Shown piece after piece: positions 35,800 through 46,732 of a stretch of 64,000 bases of DNA; positions within the stretch are counted from its first letter, which is position 1, and every line of letters starts with the position of its first letter. The stretch is from Gentiana macrophylla. Lineage: Eukaryota; Streptophyta; Magnoliopsida; Gentianales; Gentianaceae. The stretch is taken from positions 52,430,321 to 52,494,320 of the forward strand of contig CM047808.1 in assembly GCA_026214975.1 (NCBI GenBank). The letters are read 5' to 3'. The notes beneath the pieces were generated by a model, which had not been told where the DNA came from, did not search any database, and saw nothing but the letters and a program-made list of their open reading frames with translations. A program made the translations under genes and the position numbers.

Positions 35800-37503
35800 T
35801 GTTGGACTTATTTCTATGTTTTGATGATGAGTGTCGACTAGTCGTTATAGTGCAAAGGCAAAAAGATGTCTAGATCAAATGTATAGGCTTATTAGAGTTT
35901 GATTCATAAATAGGTTTGATCAAACAAGCAATCAGAATGGTCGTTGATTTGTTTCAAAGCAGATCGGTCCAGTCCAAGATAGGGTAGATAGGTCAAGTAG
36001 ACTAGTCTGGAACTCGGTCAAGACCTGGTAGATCAAGGCCGAGGGTTCAAACTCGCCATGAAGGCTAAGGGATCAAACTTAGTAATTTAAGTCAAAGATA
36101 TGGGATCAAAATTTAGGCAAGTCTGTGATGACCTAAATCGATCACATATACCTTGTGTACAAGGTCTAAGTTCCATAAGTTGGATGATGTTTGGAACTTG
36201 GTTATAATTAAAAGGTGTAATCTAACTTCACAAATAAATGTTAGATAAAAGAAGTCGATTGCATTGTATTTTATACACAAAGAAATTGGAGTTCAAGAGA
36301 TCGATAGGTATCTCAAACAGATCGATGAACTCGCCGATAATATACCTCGATTAATTCAAGATTATTGGAAGATTATATGGATAAGGACAGCCAACTACTC
36401 TCGACTTATCAAAAATCAAAGGTCGAGATTAAAAGAACGTTGGGATGATTCATATTTTTATCCATTGGATATAAGTCAAGGTGGATGACAGATCAGATCA
36501 CAAAAGGAATTCGACAAAGGTCACCCTATGAATAGTGACAGAATGCAAATCGATGGGACAAAAACAAGGAACAGTTACATTTGAATTTCAAATACAAGTC
36601 ACATGCATTCTTGCCTATAAAAAGAGGACTTTCAACTCAGAAACAAGATGATGAAAATTAACAAACTTTGAAGAGATATTCTTGAAGTGAAAAACACCTC
36701 ACGAACCTCATGAACTTAAAGCTACTGATCCAGAGAAATTCTTCAAGTGTATTCTACATTCAAGCTACATCAAGTATACACACTTGAAGACTGCAAGCTG
36801 CTGATTACATCATCCTAATCAAGCTGCTGCAACTGAATCATTTACTTGATTCAATCTTTATTTTATAAAGAACCTGTTGAAGACAGTGAAGCACTTTGGT
36901 GTGAAAGACTGTTGTTTGTGGTGGAGCTGGTGAAGAGGCAATCCTACCCTTCAAGGACCAGTGGAAGACTCAGGAGCAGCAATCATACATGTTCCCAGTT
37001 TTCAGTTTGTGAAGCCATAGCAATTGGTGAAGGACAAGCAACTTAGGAATATTTGTAATAGCTACGTCAAAGATCTCTAGTGAATTTCCTCCAACATCAC
37101 AGGAGAAGAGTGGACTGACAGGATTACACCACCTGGAACCACTATAAAACTGCCTACTTACTTTCAGCATTTACTTTCTGCACTTAGTTTATTCTACACA
37201 TCAACCTACTGAATCTAGCAACTGAAATCACACACATACACTACTGAGTATCTAATACTTAGTATCATATTTAACAACAAGTATCAAGGCTTAATTTTGA
37301 TATAATTCCGCTGCACAAATTCAGCAAACTCAACTATCAGTAGACTACTATTTATCAAAGAGGCTATCAAGTCTCAAGCAGAACTCTCAAGTATCAAAGA
37401 GAGTCTTGATGTTTCAGAATTTGTTAACTCCAAAGTTTTAAGGGTTATGTTTATTCACCCCCCCCCCTCTAAACTTAACCAAAGCCTTTTTAAGGGACCA
37501 ACA
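35800..37503 (+). repeat. Element A 3' LTR
   Basis: 1,704 bp, TGTTGG...CCAACA, followed by target duplication AATCT (37504-37508). It contains a C-run at 37458-37467 whose length differs among copies. Confidence 0.9.
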
Positions 37504-37508
37504 AATCT

Positions 37509-38736
37509 TAAGGACAAAGATTATCAGTTACTTAGATAAGAAGAAACTGATTGGTGTACTCTGACTTAACCAATTAAAGTCAGATATTAACTATACAAGG
37601 TACTCAGTTTTGAAGAAGAGTAGAAAACTGAGTTAAAGCCTTGTTAAATTTGAACTGACAATACGACAAAGATCGTACAAGTGAACGTTGGCTAAATGAC
37701 AAGTGTAACGGCTACAAGAGCTAGTGACCGCTACATCACCCCTATAGATACACAAGAGAATCACTTGAAGAAGATAGAGAGGAGGATCAGAAAAAGAGCT
37801 TTACAAGCATATATTCTAAGATCCAAATCCAGATCCACAAAAATCAGATATACCTAGAAAAAGGGGAAGCCAACGGAATTGCCTTGAAGACTTCAAGAAA
37901 GATCCAGTAACCCATTAAGGGGGAAAGAAGGCATCTTGGAGCTACAAAGTCAAATCCAGAAGAATCAGACAGCTCACTGAATTAATCCTTGATTAATTCT
38001 AAACCTAACCTTTGTGAAAAAGGGTTGGTTGTGCATAGTTTGAAGAGAGCAATTCTATCTTTCTTCATACGGTTGCAACTTGGTTGCCACAGCTGTTGGT
38101 GCAGTCTGAGGACTATGTGTTGATATTAATGGTGAGCTGGTGAAGGAGCAATTCCACCTCCGAAGGATCAGTGTGCAGAGTGAAGGGAGCAATTTCACCT
38201 TTCTTCATTTTGTGTAGACAGTGAAACTAGGGTGTCGTGAAGGACTGTCATAGTGTTAGGATTTTGTAACGGTTATCTCATTATTCTAGTGATACCTCCT
38301 ACGCCACAGGAGAAGGGGAGACGTACGGGATTACACCACCCGGAACTTTCATAAACAAATCTTGTGTTGATTTACCTTATGCATTTGTGTTTGTTTTATT
38401 TACTGGATTATCACTCAGCAAACACTAGACACTGAGTCAGCACAGATCTGATACATAGAGAGTCTTAGAACTTAACTGACACATCTATTGCACTAAAGGC
38501 TATTACTTATCCGCTGCCAGTTAACAAGACTAAATATAAGTCAGTATTGATTTATATTCAGTTGAGCTAACTGAACTCCGCACAAGTTAAGAGACAAGAA
38601 CAAAATTGAACTGAAGATCAGTTTGAGTTTCAAAGAAACTCAGTTCGTGGGGCTTTTCCAGCTCAAGATTTGTTTTTGGTGACAAGTTTATTCACCCCCC
38701 CTCTAAACTTGTGTTAGCCTTTCCCAGGGACCAACA
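37509..38736 (+). repeat. Element B 5' LTR, second part
   Basis: Resumes B's LTR after element A and ends CCAACA at 38736, matching the 3' LTR of B (56386-57626) almost throughout. The TATA box reads TATAGATA near 37742, against TATAAATA at 56627 in the 3' LTR. Confidence 0.88.
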
Positions 38737-38738
38737 AT

Positions 38739-38754
38739 TGGTATCGGAGCAAAG
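38739..38754 (+). other. Primer binding site of element B
   Basis: tggtatcggagcaaag, 2 bp after the B 5' LTR. It is the same initiator-Met tRNA type as in A, D and E. Confidence 0.85.
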
Positions 38755-38885
38755 GCTTCATTTTGAAGAGATCCATTCATCGATCCGATGTCGTTGTGTA
38801 TACTTGAAGTATCTATCTGTCCATTACTTGTTTGGAGCATCCAATTGTTGAAGACCCCTCACTGTATCAGTTCATTTAGTTTCAA

Positions 38886-39000
38886 TGTCTACGTCTAGAG
38901 CTAGAAGTTGGCTTATTCACCCCCTGACTAATTGCTTGCAAAATATATCTGATTTTCAGGATCAAATGATCGAAAGGTTCAGTGCGTCAAATTTACATAC
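38886..39000 (+). pseudogene. Element B gag-like ORF, first part (interrupted by element C)
   Basis: Starts at ATG 38886 (MSTSRARSWL) and is open to the CATAC at 38996-39000, where element C is inserted. Counting only one copy of CATAC, the frame continues without a break at 43727 (NSEPQLSDDVD). This is direct evidence that the ORF was intact when C arrived. The residues do not resemble the gag core of A, D or E. Confidence 0.55.
38996..39000 (+). repeat. Target site duplication CATAC, left of element C
   Basis: CATAC at 38996-39000 and again at 43722-43726, directly flanking the TG...CA ends of C. Confidence 0.95.
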
Positions 39001-39230
39001 TGTTAAAGTGACGTAGTATTAATAATGGTATTTGTGGTATTGTGATGTGTATGTAAGTCGGCTAGGGTAAAGTGTTTGGGCCGACTTATGTGTCTTGGAA
39101 TAAGGGAAAAGATGAGCCCAATAGGGTTAGGAGTTGTGTTATTGTTTACTATATATATATGAATAACAAATGGTGGAGAGATCACAAGTTGATGATCTCA
39201 GTTTATTTTACTATGTTAATTTTCTCAACA
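39001..39230 (+). repeat. Element C 5' LTR
   Basis: 230 bp, TGTTAAAGTGACG...CTCAACA, with a TATATATA run near 39149 as probable TATA box. Confidence 0.93.
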
Positions 39231-39243
39231 TGGTATCGGAGCC
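39231..39243 (+). other. Primer binding site of element C
   Basis: tggtatcggagcc immediately after the 5' LTR, an initiator-Met tRNA type site. Confidence 0.85.
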
Positions 39244-39325
39244 TAAACACTCTTTTCTTCTCAACCAAATCCACCCTAATCTCTCCTAAACCCTAGTTTG
39301 CGAAAAAAAAAACTCCAGTATCATC

Positions 39326-40711
39326 ATGGCGGCCAAGGGAGAAAACTCCAATGTCTTGGCCAATTCCAGCTCTAGTTTGTTCTCGCCGGCGGTGTCCCTT
39401 CCGGCAATCACATCAGTCAAATTAAACGTGAAAAACTACACGTTGTGGTCCCGTTCTGTCGAAATTTTCCTCATAGGAAGAGGTTTAGATCACCATCTAG
39501 TTCAAGATAAGGCCGAAGCCAATGATCCACGGGCTGCATCATGGAAGCAAGATGATGCGCAGATTATGTCCCTACTTTTGAACAGCATTGAGCAGCATAT
39601 TAGCTCAACCTTGCTGTATCTGAGAACAGCCAAGGCTATGTGGGCTCGGTTGCAACAGATCTACTCTGGTTCGGAAAATCTTACTCGGATCTACGACATG
39701 TGCAAGCAGTACTTCCAATTGGAGCAAGGTCAACTGAGTTTGGAGGAGTATTATTCACAGATAATGAGTGTGTGTGAGGAGAGAAATCTCTATCAACCAT
39801 TGACCGATGATGTAGAAAAAATGGAGAAGCAACGAACAGATATGGATGTTATTCGGTTCTTGTCTGGCCTTAAACCCGAATATGAACCTGTTCGTGCCCA
39901 GATTCTTGGCGGCAACAGCCTTCCCACACTTCCGGAAGTGTTCTCTCGGCTTCAGAGAGCTTCTATGGATGGTCGTAGCGTCGAAAAACAGGAAAAACAG
40001 GAGGTCAATGAAGAAAAATCAGCCATGTTGGCTGGAAGTCAGAATTATGCAGGAAATTCATCATACCGTGGGGGTGGCCAAGGGGGTAGGAACTCTCGCG
40101 GTGGCAGAAGCAACCGAGGTGGCAGATCGGGCCGTGGATCCGTCCGATGTGAGCATTGTGGTCGAAATAATCATACGGTTGACAATTGTTGGGATCTTCA
40201 TGGCAAGCCCCCCAGAGGTAACCCTACTCAAGCCATGACAGCCGCAAATCAGCATGATGGAGACCGAACAGCACCGAATACGGAAGAGTACCGGCAGAAT
40301 GGTAAGGCAGAAACCTCGTCCTCCATGGCTAGTCTTGTCCAATCCCCACAGCCGCCAACATGTCTCCTCTCGTCTAAAAGAAACCCATGGATCATCGATT
40401 CCGGAGCTACCGAGCACATGACCGGTTTGTTTAAACTTTTGCACGATTACACTCCACTAACTCACAAATCAGTCACACTGGCTAATGGTGGTTCGGCCAA
40501 AGTCAGTGGGTTTGGCACCACAAACATTACTCCCGCAATTAGTCTTCCACACACACTGCACATCCCTGAATTCCCATTTAGTCTATTATCAGTGAGTAAA
40601 CTTACCAAAGATCTTAATTGCTCTATAACCTTTTTGCCTAATTGTTGTGTTGTGCAGGATCTTCATACGAAGAGGACGATTGGTACGGGTCATGAGCAAA
40701 ACGGCCTCTAA
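39326..40711 (+). pseudogene. gag: Element C gag-protease segment
   Basis: 461 residues from ATG 39326 (MAAKGENSN). The N-terminal copia Gag domain has KNYTLWSRSVEIFLIGRG and later LSLEEYYSQIMSVCEE, then an RGG-rich linker and one CCHC knuckle (CEHCGRNNHTVDNCWDLHG). The aspartic protease follows with WIIDSGATEHMTG and FPFSLLSVSKL. The stop TAA at 40709-40711 is in frame with the following integrase region, so it is a nonsense change inside what should be a continuous gag-pol. The domains are otherwise complete and well conserved. Confidence 0.88.
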
Positions 40712-42009
40712 CTCTTTGACGAAATCCCATCCGTTGGTCTTCACACCGATGTTTCTCCGATGGAATGGCACAGTCGTCTTGGCCATCCGTCTCTAGCCAT
40801 TCTCAAATAGCAAGTCGAAACTTTAGGGTCTTTGGAGTCTTTACCTTGTGAAACGTGTCAAATAAGTAAGCATTGTCGCTCCTCCTTTAAAAGGAGTAGT
40901 ACTCGTAGGGAGTCTATGTTTGAACTTGTTCATTCGGATATTTGGGGTCCGTTTTATATTCCGTCTAATAAATTTCGTTATTTTGTTACGTTTATTGTTG
41001 ATCATTCCCGTATGACGTGGGTTTTCTTGATGAAATCTAGAACTGAACTCGTTTCTTGTTTTTATTTGTTCCGTAAAGAAGTCGAAACCCAATTTACAAG
41101 TAATATTCGTACCGTCCGTTCTGATAATGCACGCGAATATCAAAGTGACCTTGTTGGCCAACAAACTACTTGGCTCAAAATGGTATCATTCACCAAACCT
41201 CGTGTCCTTATACACCCCAACAGAATGGGGTGGTGGAACGTAAAAACCGCCACCTCACTGATGTTGCTCGTACTCTTATGATACATATGAATGTTCCAAA
41301 ATACCTTTGGGGTGATGCCATTTCGACTGCATGTTACCTAATTAATCGAATGCCTACCAAGACCTTACAAGGTAAATCTCCCTTCTCCATCTTGTTCCCT
41401 CAGAAAACACCGTTTACTGTTCCTCCTAAAGTCTTTGGTTGTGTCTGCTATGTTCAGAACCTTGGTCCAGGTCATGACAAGTTCGATCCTCGTGCCACAA
41501 AATGTGTCTTCCTTGGTTATTCTCGAACTCAGAAAGGTTACCGCTGCTATAGTCCCATTCTCCGTAAGTCGTTTGTCTCTGCCGATGTCACCTTTGATGA
41601 GTCCATGCCATACTATACCGATCGTTTAACCGACACGACCTTCCTTGACCCAGTTCCTAACAACTCTATTAGTGCCAACCCCGAGTGTCCTTTACCGGTT
41701 GTCGACTCTGTTGAGTCTGATCCCTTAGATCTTCGTCCACCAATCGTTCAGACCTATGCACGCAAGCGATCCAGAGCTCATGACTCGTCCTCGTCAACTC
41801 TTCATATGGAGCCTCCTGATCCGCGTCCTATTGCCCAACGGAAAGCAACCCGAACATGTGTCACCCAGCATCCTATTGGTAATGTTGTATCCTATGATCG
41901 TCTGTCCCCCAGTTACTCGTGTTTTCTCACCCATTTGTCCAAAGATGAGATGTTCCCAAAGCGTGCGCAGAAGCCCTTAGTCACCCTGGATGGAGACAAG
42001 CCATGGTAG
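40712..42009 (+). pseudogene. pol: Element C integrase region
   Basis: After the premature stop the same frame reads MEWHSRLGHPS (pre-integrase His pair) and has a second stop at about 40808. It then shows CETCQISKH and the core with HSDIWGPF and RSDNAREY. A frameshift near 41160 moves the reading to 41170-42009, with PQQNGVVERKNRHLTDVAR (catalytic Glu region), KVFGCVCYV, CVFLGYSRTQKGYRCY and the C-terminal linker. The order matches copia integrase. The stop at 42007-42009 precedes a further shift. Confidence 0.85.
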
Positions 42010-42750
42010 ATGAGGTTGATGCCCTTCATACTAATGGTACGTGGGACTTGGTGCTTCCCCCACCTAATGCACATATTGTTGGATGCAAATGGGTATATAC
42101 CGTAAAGTTTCTTCCCGATGGATCTGTGGATCGGTTGAAGGCAGACAGTAGCAAAAGGATACACCCAAGTCTATGGGGTCGATTATGAGGAGACTTTCTC
42201 TCCGGTTGCCAAAATGCCCTCTATTCGTATTTTGATTTCTATTGCTACTAACAATCATTGGCCGTTGTTTCAGCTTGACATCAAGAATGCCTTTCTCAAC
42301 GGAGACTTGCAGGAGGATATTTTCATGGAGCAACCTCCCGGGTTTGTTGCTCAGGGGGAGAAACGTCTGGTGTGTAAGTTGCGAAAGGCACTGTATGGCC
42401 TTAAGCAGTCCCCACGGGCATGGTTCGGTAAATTTTCAGATGTGGTAAGATCGTTTGGTTTGAAGCAGTGTCAAACAGATCACTCAGTATTCCACATGCA
42501 TACCGAGCACGGTTATATATTTTTGGTTGTCTACGTAGATGACATTGTTATTACAGGGAGTGATCGTGCAGGCATAGATAAGTTGAAGCAGTCGGGCGGG
42601 CAGCGCTTGCAGACCAAAGATCTAGGGAAACTCCGGTATTTCCTTGGCATAGAGGTTGCTAGATCACGAGAGGGCACATTCTTGAGTCGAGAAAATATGT
42701 ACTTGATTTATTACAGAGACCTGGATTACTCGGGGACGCCCCGTTGATAC
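42003..42750 (+). pseudogene. pol: Element C reverse transcriptase region
   Basis: It begins MVDEVDALHTNGTWDLV and GCKWVYTVKF (42003-42150), then shifts frame at about 42150 into YEETFSPVAK, FQLDIKNAFLNG, EQPPGFV, ALYGLKQSPRAWF and the catalytic FLVVYVDDIVITGSD (about 42214-42600). It ends with YFLGIEVARS. Another shift occurs near 42700 before RNase H. All catalytic residues are visible. Confidence 0.87.
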
Positions 42751-42754
42751 CCCA

Positions 42755-43486
42755 ATGGATCCGAATGTGAAGTTGTTAAAAGATGAAGGAGAACTATTGG
42801 CAGACCCAGGGAAGTATAGGCGTCTTGTGGGCAAACTCAACTACTTGACTATCACAAGACCCGATATATCGTATGCTGTGAGTACGGTCAGTCAGTTTTT
42901 GGAGTCACCAAGGGTACCACATTGGGATACGGTGATCCGAATACTAAGATTCTTAAAGAAGGCCCCAGGCCGTGGGGTAATGTTCAGACCGAATGGCCAT
43001 TTGCAGGTTGAAGGCTATTCAGATGCTGATTGGGCTGGTTCACCATCAGACAGGAAGTCTACTACGGGGTACTGTACCTTCCTTGGAGGAAACCTAGTGA
43101 GTTGGAAGAGTAAGAAACAAACTGTGGTTGCACGATCGAGTGCGGAAGCAGAATATAGAGCAATGGCTCACACATGTAGTGAGTTGACGTGGATGAGGTA
43201 TTTCCTAGAAGAAATCGGAGTTAAAGTTGATATGCCAATTCCCCTTAATTGTGATAATCAAGCGGCATTGTATATTGCGTCTAATCCGGTGTTCCATGAG
43301 AGGACCAAACACATCGAAGTAGATTGCCATTTCATTCGAGAGAAGATCGTTCGTGAAGAGATTTGCACACCATTTGTTCGGTCAGAAGAACAACTAGCTG
43401 ATGTGTTTACTAAAGCTTTATTTGGGAATCGCTTGGGGACTGTTTGTAACAAGTTAGGCATGCATGACATATATGCGCCAACTTGA
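42755..43486 (+). CDS. pol: Element C RNase H segment
   Basis: A 243-residue open segment with RLVGKLNYLTITRPDISYAV, GYSDADWAGSPSDRKSTTGY, SWKSKKQTVVARSSAEAEYR, NCDNQAALYIASNPVFHERTKHIE and ADVFTKAL. This is a complete copia RNase H with all acidic catalytic positions present. The stop at 43484-43486 overlaps the start of the polypurine tract, as is usual in compact copia elements. The first Met is internal to the original polyprotein. Confidence 0.9.
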   Translation: MDPNVKLLKDEGELLADPGKYRRLVGKLNYLTITRPDISYAVSTVSQFLESPRVPHWDTVIRILRFLKKAPGRGVMFRPNGHLQVEGYSDADWAGSPSDRKSTTGYCTFLGGNLVSWKSKKQTVVARSSAEAEYRAMAHTCSELTWMRYFLEEIGVKVDMPIPLNCDNQAALYIASNPVFHERTKHIEVDCHFIREKIVREEICTPFVRSEEQLADVFTKALFGNRLGTVCNKLGMHDIYAPT

Positions 43487-43493
43487 GGGGGAG
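43485..43493 (+). other. Polypurine tract of element C
   Basis: gagggggag directly before the 3' LTR at 43494. Confidence 0.85.
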
Positions 43494-43721
43494 TGTTAAA
43501 GTGACGTAGTATTAATAAGGGTATTTGTGGTATTGTGATGTGTATGTAAGTCGGCTAGGGTAAAGTGTTTGGGCCGACTTATGTGTCTTGGAATAAGGGA
43601 AAAGATGAGCCCAATAGGGTTAGGAGTTGTGTTATTGTTTACTATATATATGAATAACAAAGGGTGGAGAGATCACAAGTTGATGATCTCAGTTTATTTT
43701 ACTATGTTAATTTTCTCAACA
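43494..43721 (+). repeat. Element C 3' LTR
   Basis: 228 bp. Compared with the 5' LTR it has two T-to-G differences (aatgg/aaggg twice) and one fewer TA unit. Confidence 0.93.
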
Positions 43722-43726
43722 CATAC

Positions 43727-44394
43727 AAATTCAGAACCTCAACTCAGTGATGATGTGGATACAAACTTCAATGCTCATATTAACGAATCCAGAGGAGTTC
43801 CATCACTAAGAGACCTTTCAAAAGAAGAAGGAAAGGAATTGTTGCAAATGGTTGTTGATATAAAAGATCCTTCACAGCAACAAAAGAGTGTACATTCGAA
43901 TCCTAAAACTGCATCGAATCATCAAGGAAATGTACATTCTTCAAATCAGTTATCATCTGCTGAACTCAGTCTGAGAAACTCTGATCTCGTCAAGTTAACT
44001 GGAAAACTTACAATAAACTAAAATTAAAAGATAGGGAACTTGACAAAGCAAAAGATTGGAATGAGTTTCTTGGCGAGGTGTCAAATCGAATGAAAGATTA
44101 ATGTCTAGTAAATTTGACAAAAGCAATGATAATCCCCCACCCCTACCCAGTCTTAAGATTTCAAAAAGTATAAACTTTAGAAATCAAGATACTAGAAGAT
44201 CTAGTGAATTGCACAAGGAAACTAAAAATGATAAATCTAAAAGAATCCTTGTGAAATCAACTAAGACTGAGCATAATGGTTTATCCAGAAAATAGTTGAG
44301 AAGGCTTAATTCTCTCAACAAAGAAACTGAAAATAATACTTCAGTAACTAACTCAGCCGGACACAAAAAGATATGGGTACCGAAGAAAACTTAA
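43727..44394 (+). pseudogene. Element B gag-like ORF, second part
   Basis: Continues the ORF from 38886 after element C. Readable pieces include VPSLRDLSKEEGKELLQMVV (to about 44021) and SKRILVKSTKTEHNGLSRK (44101-44295), ending with a WVPKKT-like tail at about 44380-44394. This is the same ending style as gag in A, D and E (WVPKMH), followed by the same taa...ttttgtagg junction. The zinc knuckles and Gag core are absent and no protease follows. It is interpreted as a strongly shortened gag, broken by small frameshifts. Confidence 0.55.
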
Positions 44395-44633
44395 ACTATT
44401 TTGTAGGAAAAGTCAGTTCACATTGCAAAATCCACAGAAAACTGACTCTTATACAAAACTGAGAAAGCAAAGGCTGATAAAGGACAAATTGGTCAAAAGC
44501 AGAAAACTTTCCAGCTACCATCTGACGTTTGGACTGACATAACAAATCACTCGAAGCCACGTGTCAATCTGGGAGAAAAAGTAGAAGCTCATCCCTACAA
44601 AATCCCATTGATTATGACACGACTCTCATTTTT

Positions 44634-44651
44634 GAAAACGATTGATAGACG
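44634..44651 (+). repeat. 18-bp target site duplication, left of LINE
   Basis: gaaaacgattgatagacg, repeated exactly at 45108-45125 after the A-rich tail. Confidence 0.92.
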
Positions 44652-45107
44652 AGCAACCCTGGAAGCACCCTTCACTGAGTTGAGGGGTGCAAACAGGTTG
44701 TTTCTCTCTATTTGGATTTTTTGGTTTATTTTTCTTGATGAGTGGAAGCTGCAGTGTTTTGTAAATTTTTGTAGGTGCCTGAACTGGAATCTAACCAGAA
44801 GAATTTGGATTATTGCCTGGGGGCCTTGCAGCTGAGAGCTTTTTTAGGCAGGCTTACATTAGTTTTTGTTTTTGTTTTTGATACTTGGTGTTTTCTACTC
44901 TAGTTTTTCTTTCCAATACATGGGGGATCACACTCTTTCCTTAGCACCCGGGTTTTCCCACACGGGTTTTCCGGACTAAGGTTTTAAGGAGGTGATGAAC
45001 ATGTGTTGAGGACGCATATTTTCTGGAGGTTAGGTCCGGGGTTGGCCATGTAAAACTTCAGTTCTTCTTTTAATAAAATTTATGAGTTTAAAAAAAGAAA
45101 AAAAAAA
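44652..45107 (+). mobile_element. 5'-truncated LINE (L1-type) 3' end
   Basis: 456 bp flanked by the perfect 18-bp duplication and ending in an A-rich tail (45091-45107) after an aataaaa signal near 45072. The 3' untranslated region has the plant-LINE-style gggttttcc / ctaaggttttaaggagg phrases (44948-44992). No RT coding sequence is left. Variable-length duplication plus an A tail indicates target-primed reverse transcription. Confidence 0.85.
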
Positions 45108-45203
45108 GAAAACGATTGATAGACGCAATCTTGACGAAATCCTGTTCAATCAACTCCAAAACTTTCAAGATTCCACCCCCAGAATTTCACAAATCAGAAA
45201 TCC

Positions 45204-46732
45204 ATGGATCGTTACAACATTGATGAAGGAATCACTACAAACCTGGACGAATTTTGTCAAAAATTCTCAAACTCCACTCTTTCAATCCAAATTGCACAGA
45301 AGATCAAAAAGATTCGAGGATTGGAGAACCTGATTAATACAAAGGTCACTACTTTATGTCCAGATGGCATCAAAGACTTCTACAGGAATGCCGAAATCAT
45401 CAACAATGGAAAAAAATCTTCAAAACGACTGTTCAAGATAAAAGCTTTACTGTTGATGAACATTTGCTATCACTTGTCTTCGGGTTAGACATAATCGGAG
45501 GATCTTCATCTTTCACATTCGGAAATGATGAAAAGAGCAAACTTTGGAGTATCACTGCAATCAACAAAAAGGAGAAGAACTTCATTCGATCCATCTCTCA
45601 ACAAAAGAAAGAATTCGCAGCCTTAACAATACTTCTTACCAGAAACGTCATTGGTCACGTTTGAAATTTCTATACTCTTTCAACTGATAAAATGAAGATG
45701 ATTTATGCTATTTGGTTTGGAGAGAAATTGGATTGGAATAAATTTATTCTCAATCAGTTGATAAAGCAAATTTCAGAAGAGAAAGAAAGAATCAAAGAAA
45801 GAAAGGACGCTGGAGAGAAGTTTCTACTAAAAAGGGCTACACCTATCTAGTCCAAAGAATACTAGAGCACTACTCTATCTCCAAATCAACTCCAACCAAA
45901 GTCAAACAAGAATCTGTATCCACCAAAGCTGTGAAAAGGAAAATCATTGAGGAAGAAAGTGGAATTTCTGACTACAGTTCAAGCGAGACCATAAGGATGG
46001 ATGATAGAACTGTAAGAAGACAGAAAAGGTTGTGGAAAAAACTTTAAGCGATGAAAACCGAACCTAAAACGGTAATTGATATTGATGAAAGTGATGTTGA
46101 AACTAACGATGTTCAAGAATCGGAAGGAAATGAAGAAGACGAACGAAGGAAGCAAGGTCAAGAAAGCGAAGAGAGATTGAAGAATCAAGAAATCAAATCG
46201 ATGATGAAAATCGAAGTTAGTGATTCTTCAACCGAGTTGTATGGAGAATACATCAAAACCAAAGAGAAGTTGTGGAAGATGCAGAATTTTGTGAAGCTGA
46301 GTATGAAAAGGAACTGACAGTTCCTGATGTTCATTTTTATCCTGAGGCCAGCACCTCATCTCAGGCTCCTGAGGCATCTACAAGCAAATTGGTGACTGAA
46401 GAATCTCAGCATCAAGAAACTGAAGCTAAAAGAAAGAAAAATGTGGAAGAAATCATTGAGGCGTAATGCACACCCTATGTGCCAGGCTTTTCGACCTACA
46501 TGATTTCATTGGAAGATCACATTTCTCAGTCTATTTGAATACTCTAACCTCATCACCCTTCAGTAGATTATTTGAAGATTGCTATCGCTTATCTTCAAAC
46601 AAGGGGGAAGATAATGATAATGTTGGTGATGAAGTTAAAGCTGGTACTGCTAAAGCTGAAACAGCTGAAGAAATCTATGCCAAACGGTTGATCAAAGAAC
46701 AAGATGAACAAATAGACACTGATCTACAGACC
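45204..46732 (+). pseudogene. Element B third ORF, first part (interrupted by element D)
   Basis: ATG 45204 (MDRYNIDEGITTN). Residues IAQKIKKIRGLENLINTKV and LLSLVFGLD align in style with the third ORF of A and D (RIKRYAGLENVLNIRLE, LLREVFGFE). There are frameshifts at about 45420 and 45660. After these come an acidic, Glu-rich part (ETNDVQESEGNEEDERRK, 46051-46317) and a segment ending DEQIDTDLQT at 46732, where D is inserted. With one copy of AGACC the frame runs straight on into 55240 (IDLLSIQKNEG). The function is unknown, as in A. Confidence 0.6.
46728..46732 (+). repeat. Target site duplication AGACC, left of element D
   Basis: AGACC at 46728-46732 and 55235-55239. Joining B's sequence across one copy keeps its reading frame. 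Confidence 0.88.

Larger units (their letters stand above)
23767..37503 (+). mobile_element. Element A: full-length Sirevirus-type Ty1/copia retrotransposon
   Basis: 13.7 kb with LTRs at 23767-25464 and 35800-37503 (TGTTGG...CCAACA), PBS at 25467, gag 25570-27883, pol 27897-31107, a third ORF region 31684-35548 and a PPT at 35788-35799. The target duplication is AATCT. The long LTRs, pol order PR-INT-RT-RH and extra 3' ORF identify the Sirevirus (SIRE/Maximus) lineage. It is inserted in the 5' LTR of element B in the same orientation. All reading frames are interrupted. Confidence 0.9.
39001..43721 (+). mobile_element. Element C: compact Ty1/copia retrotransposon
   Basis: 4,721 bp with short LTRs (39001-39230, 43494-43721), PBS at 39231, gag-pol 39326-43486 and PPT gagggggag at 43485-43493. 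The target duplication is CATAC. The small size, short LTRs and single gag-pol suggest an Ale/Retrofit-like lineage, which is tentative. The LTRs differ by two substitutions and one TA unit, so the insertion is young. Confidence 0.93.
44395..45203 (+). other. Element B leader to third ORF (pol deleted), interrupted by a LINE
   Basis: From the gag junction this passes directly into sequence like the pol-ORF3 interval of A and D, with a G-box ccacgtgtca at 44558-44567. No protease, integrase, RT or RNase H is present. The LINE at 44652-45107 lies within it. Confidence 0.6.
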
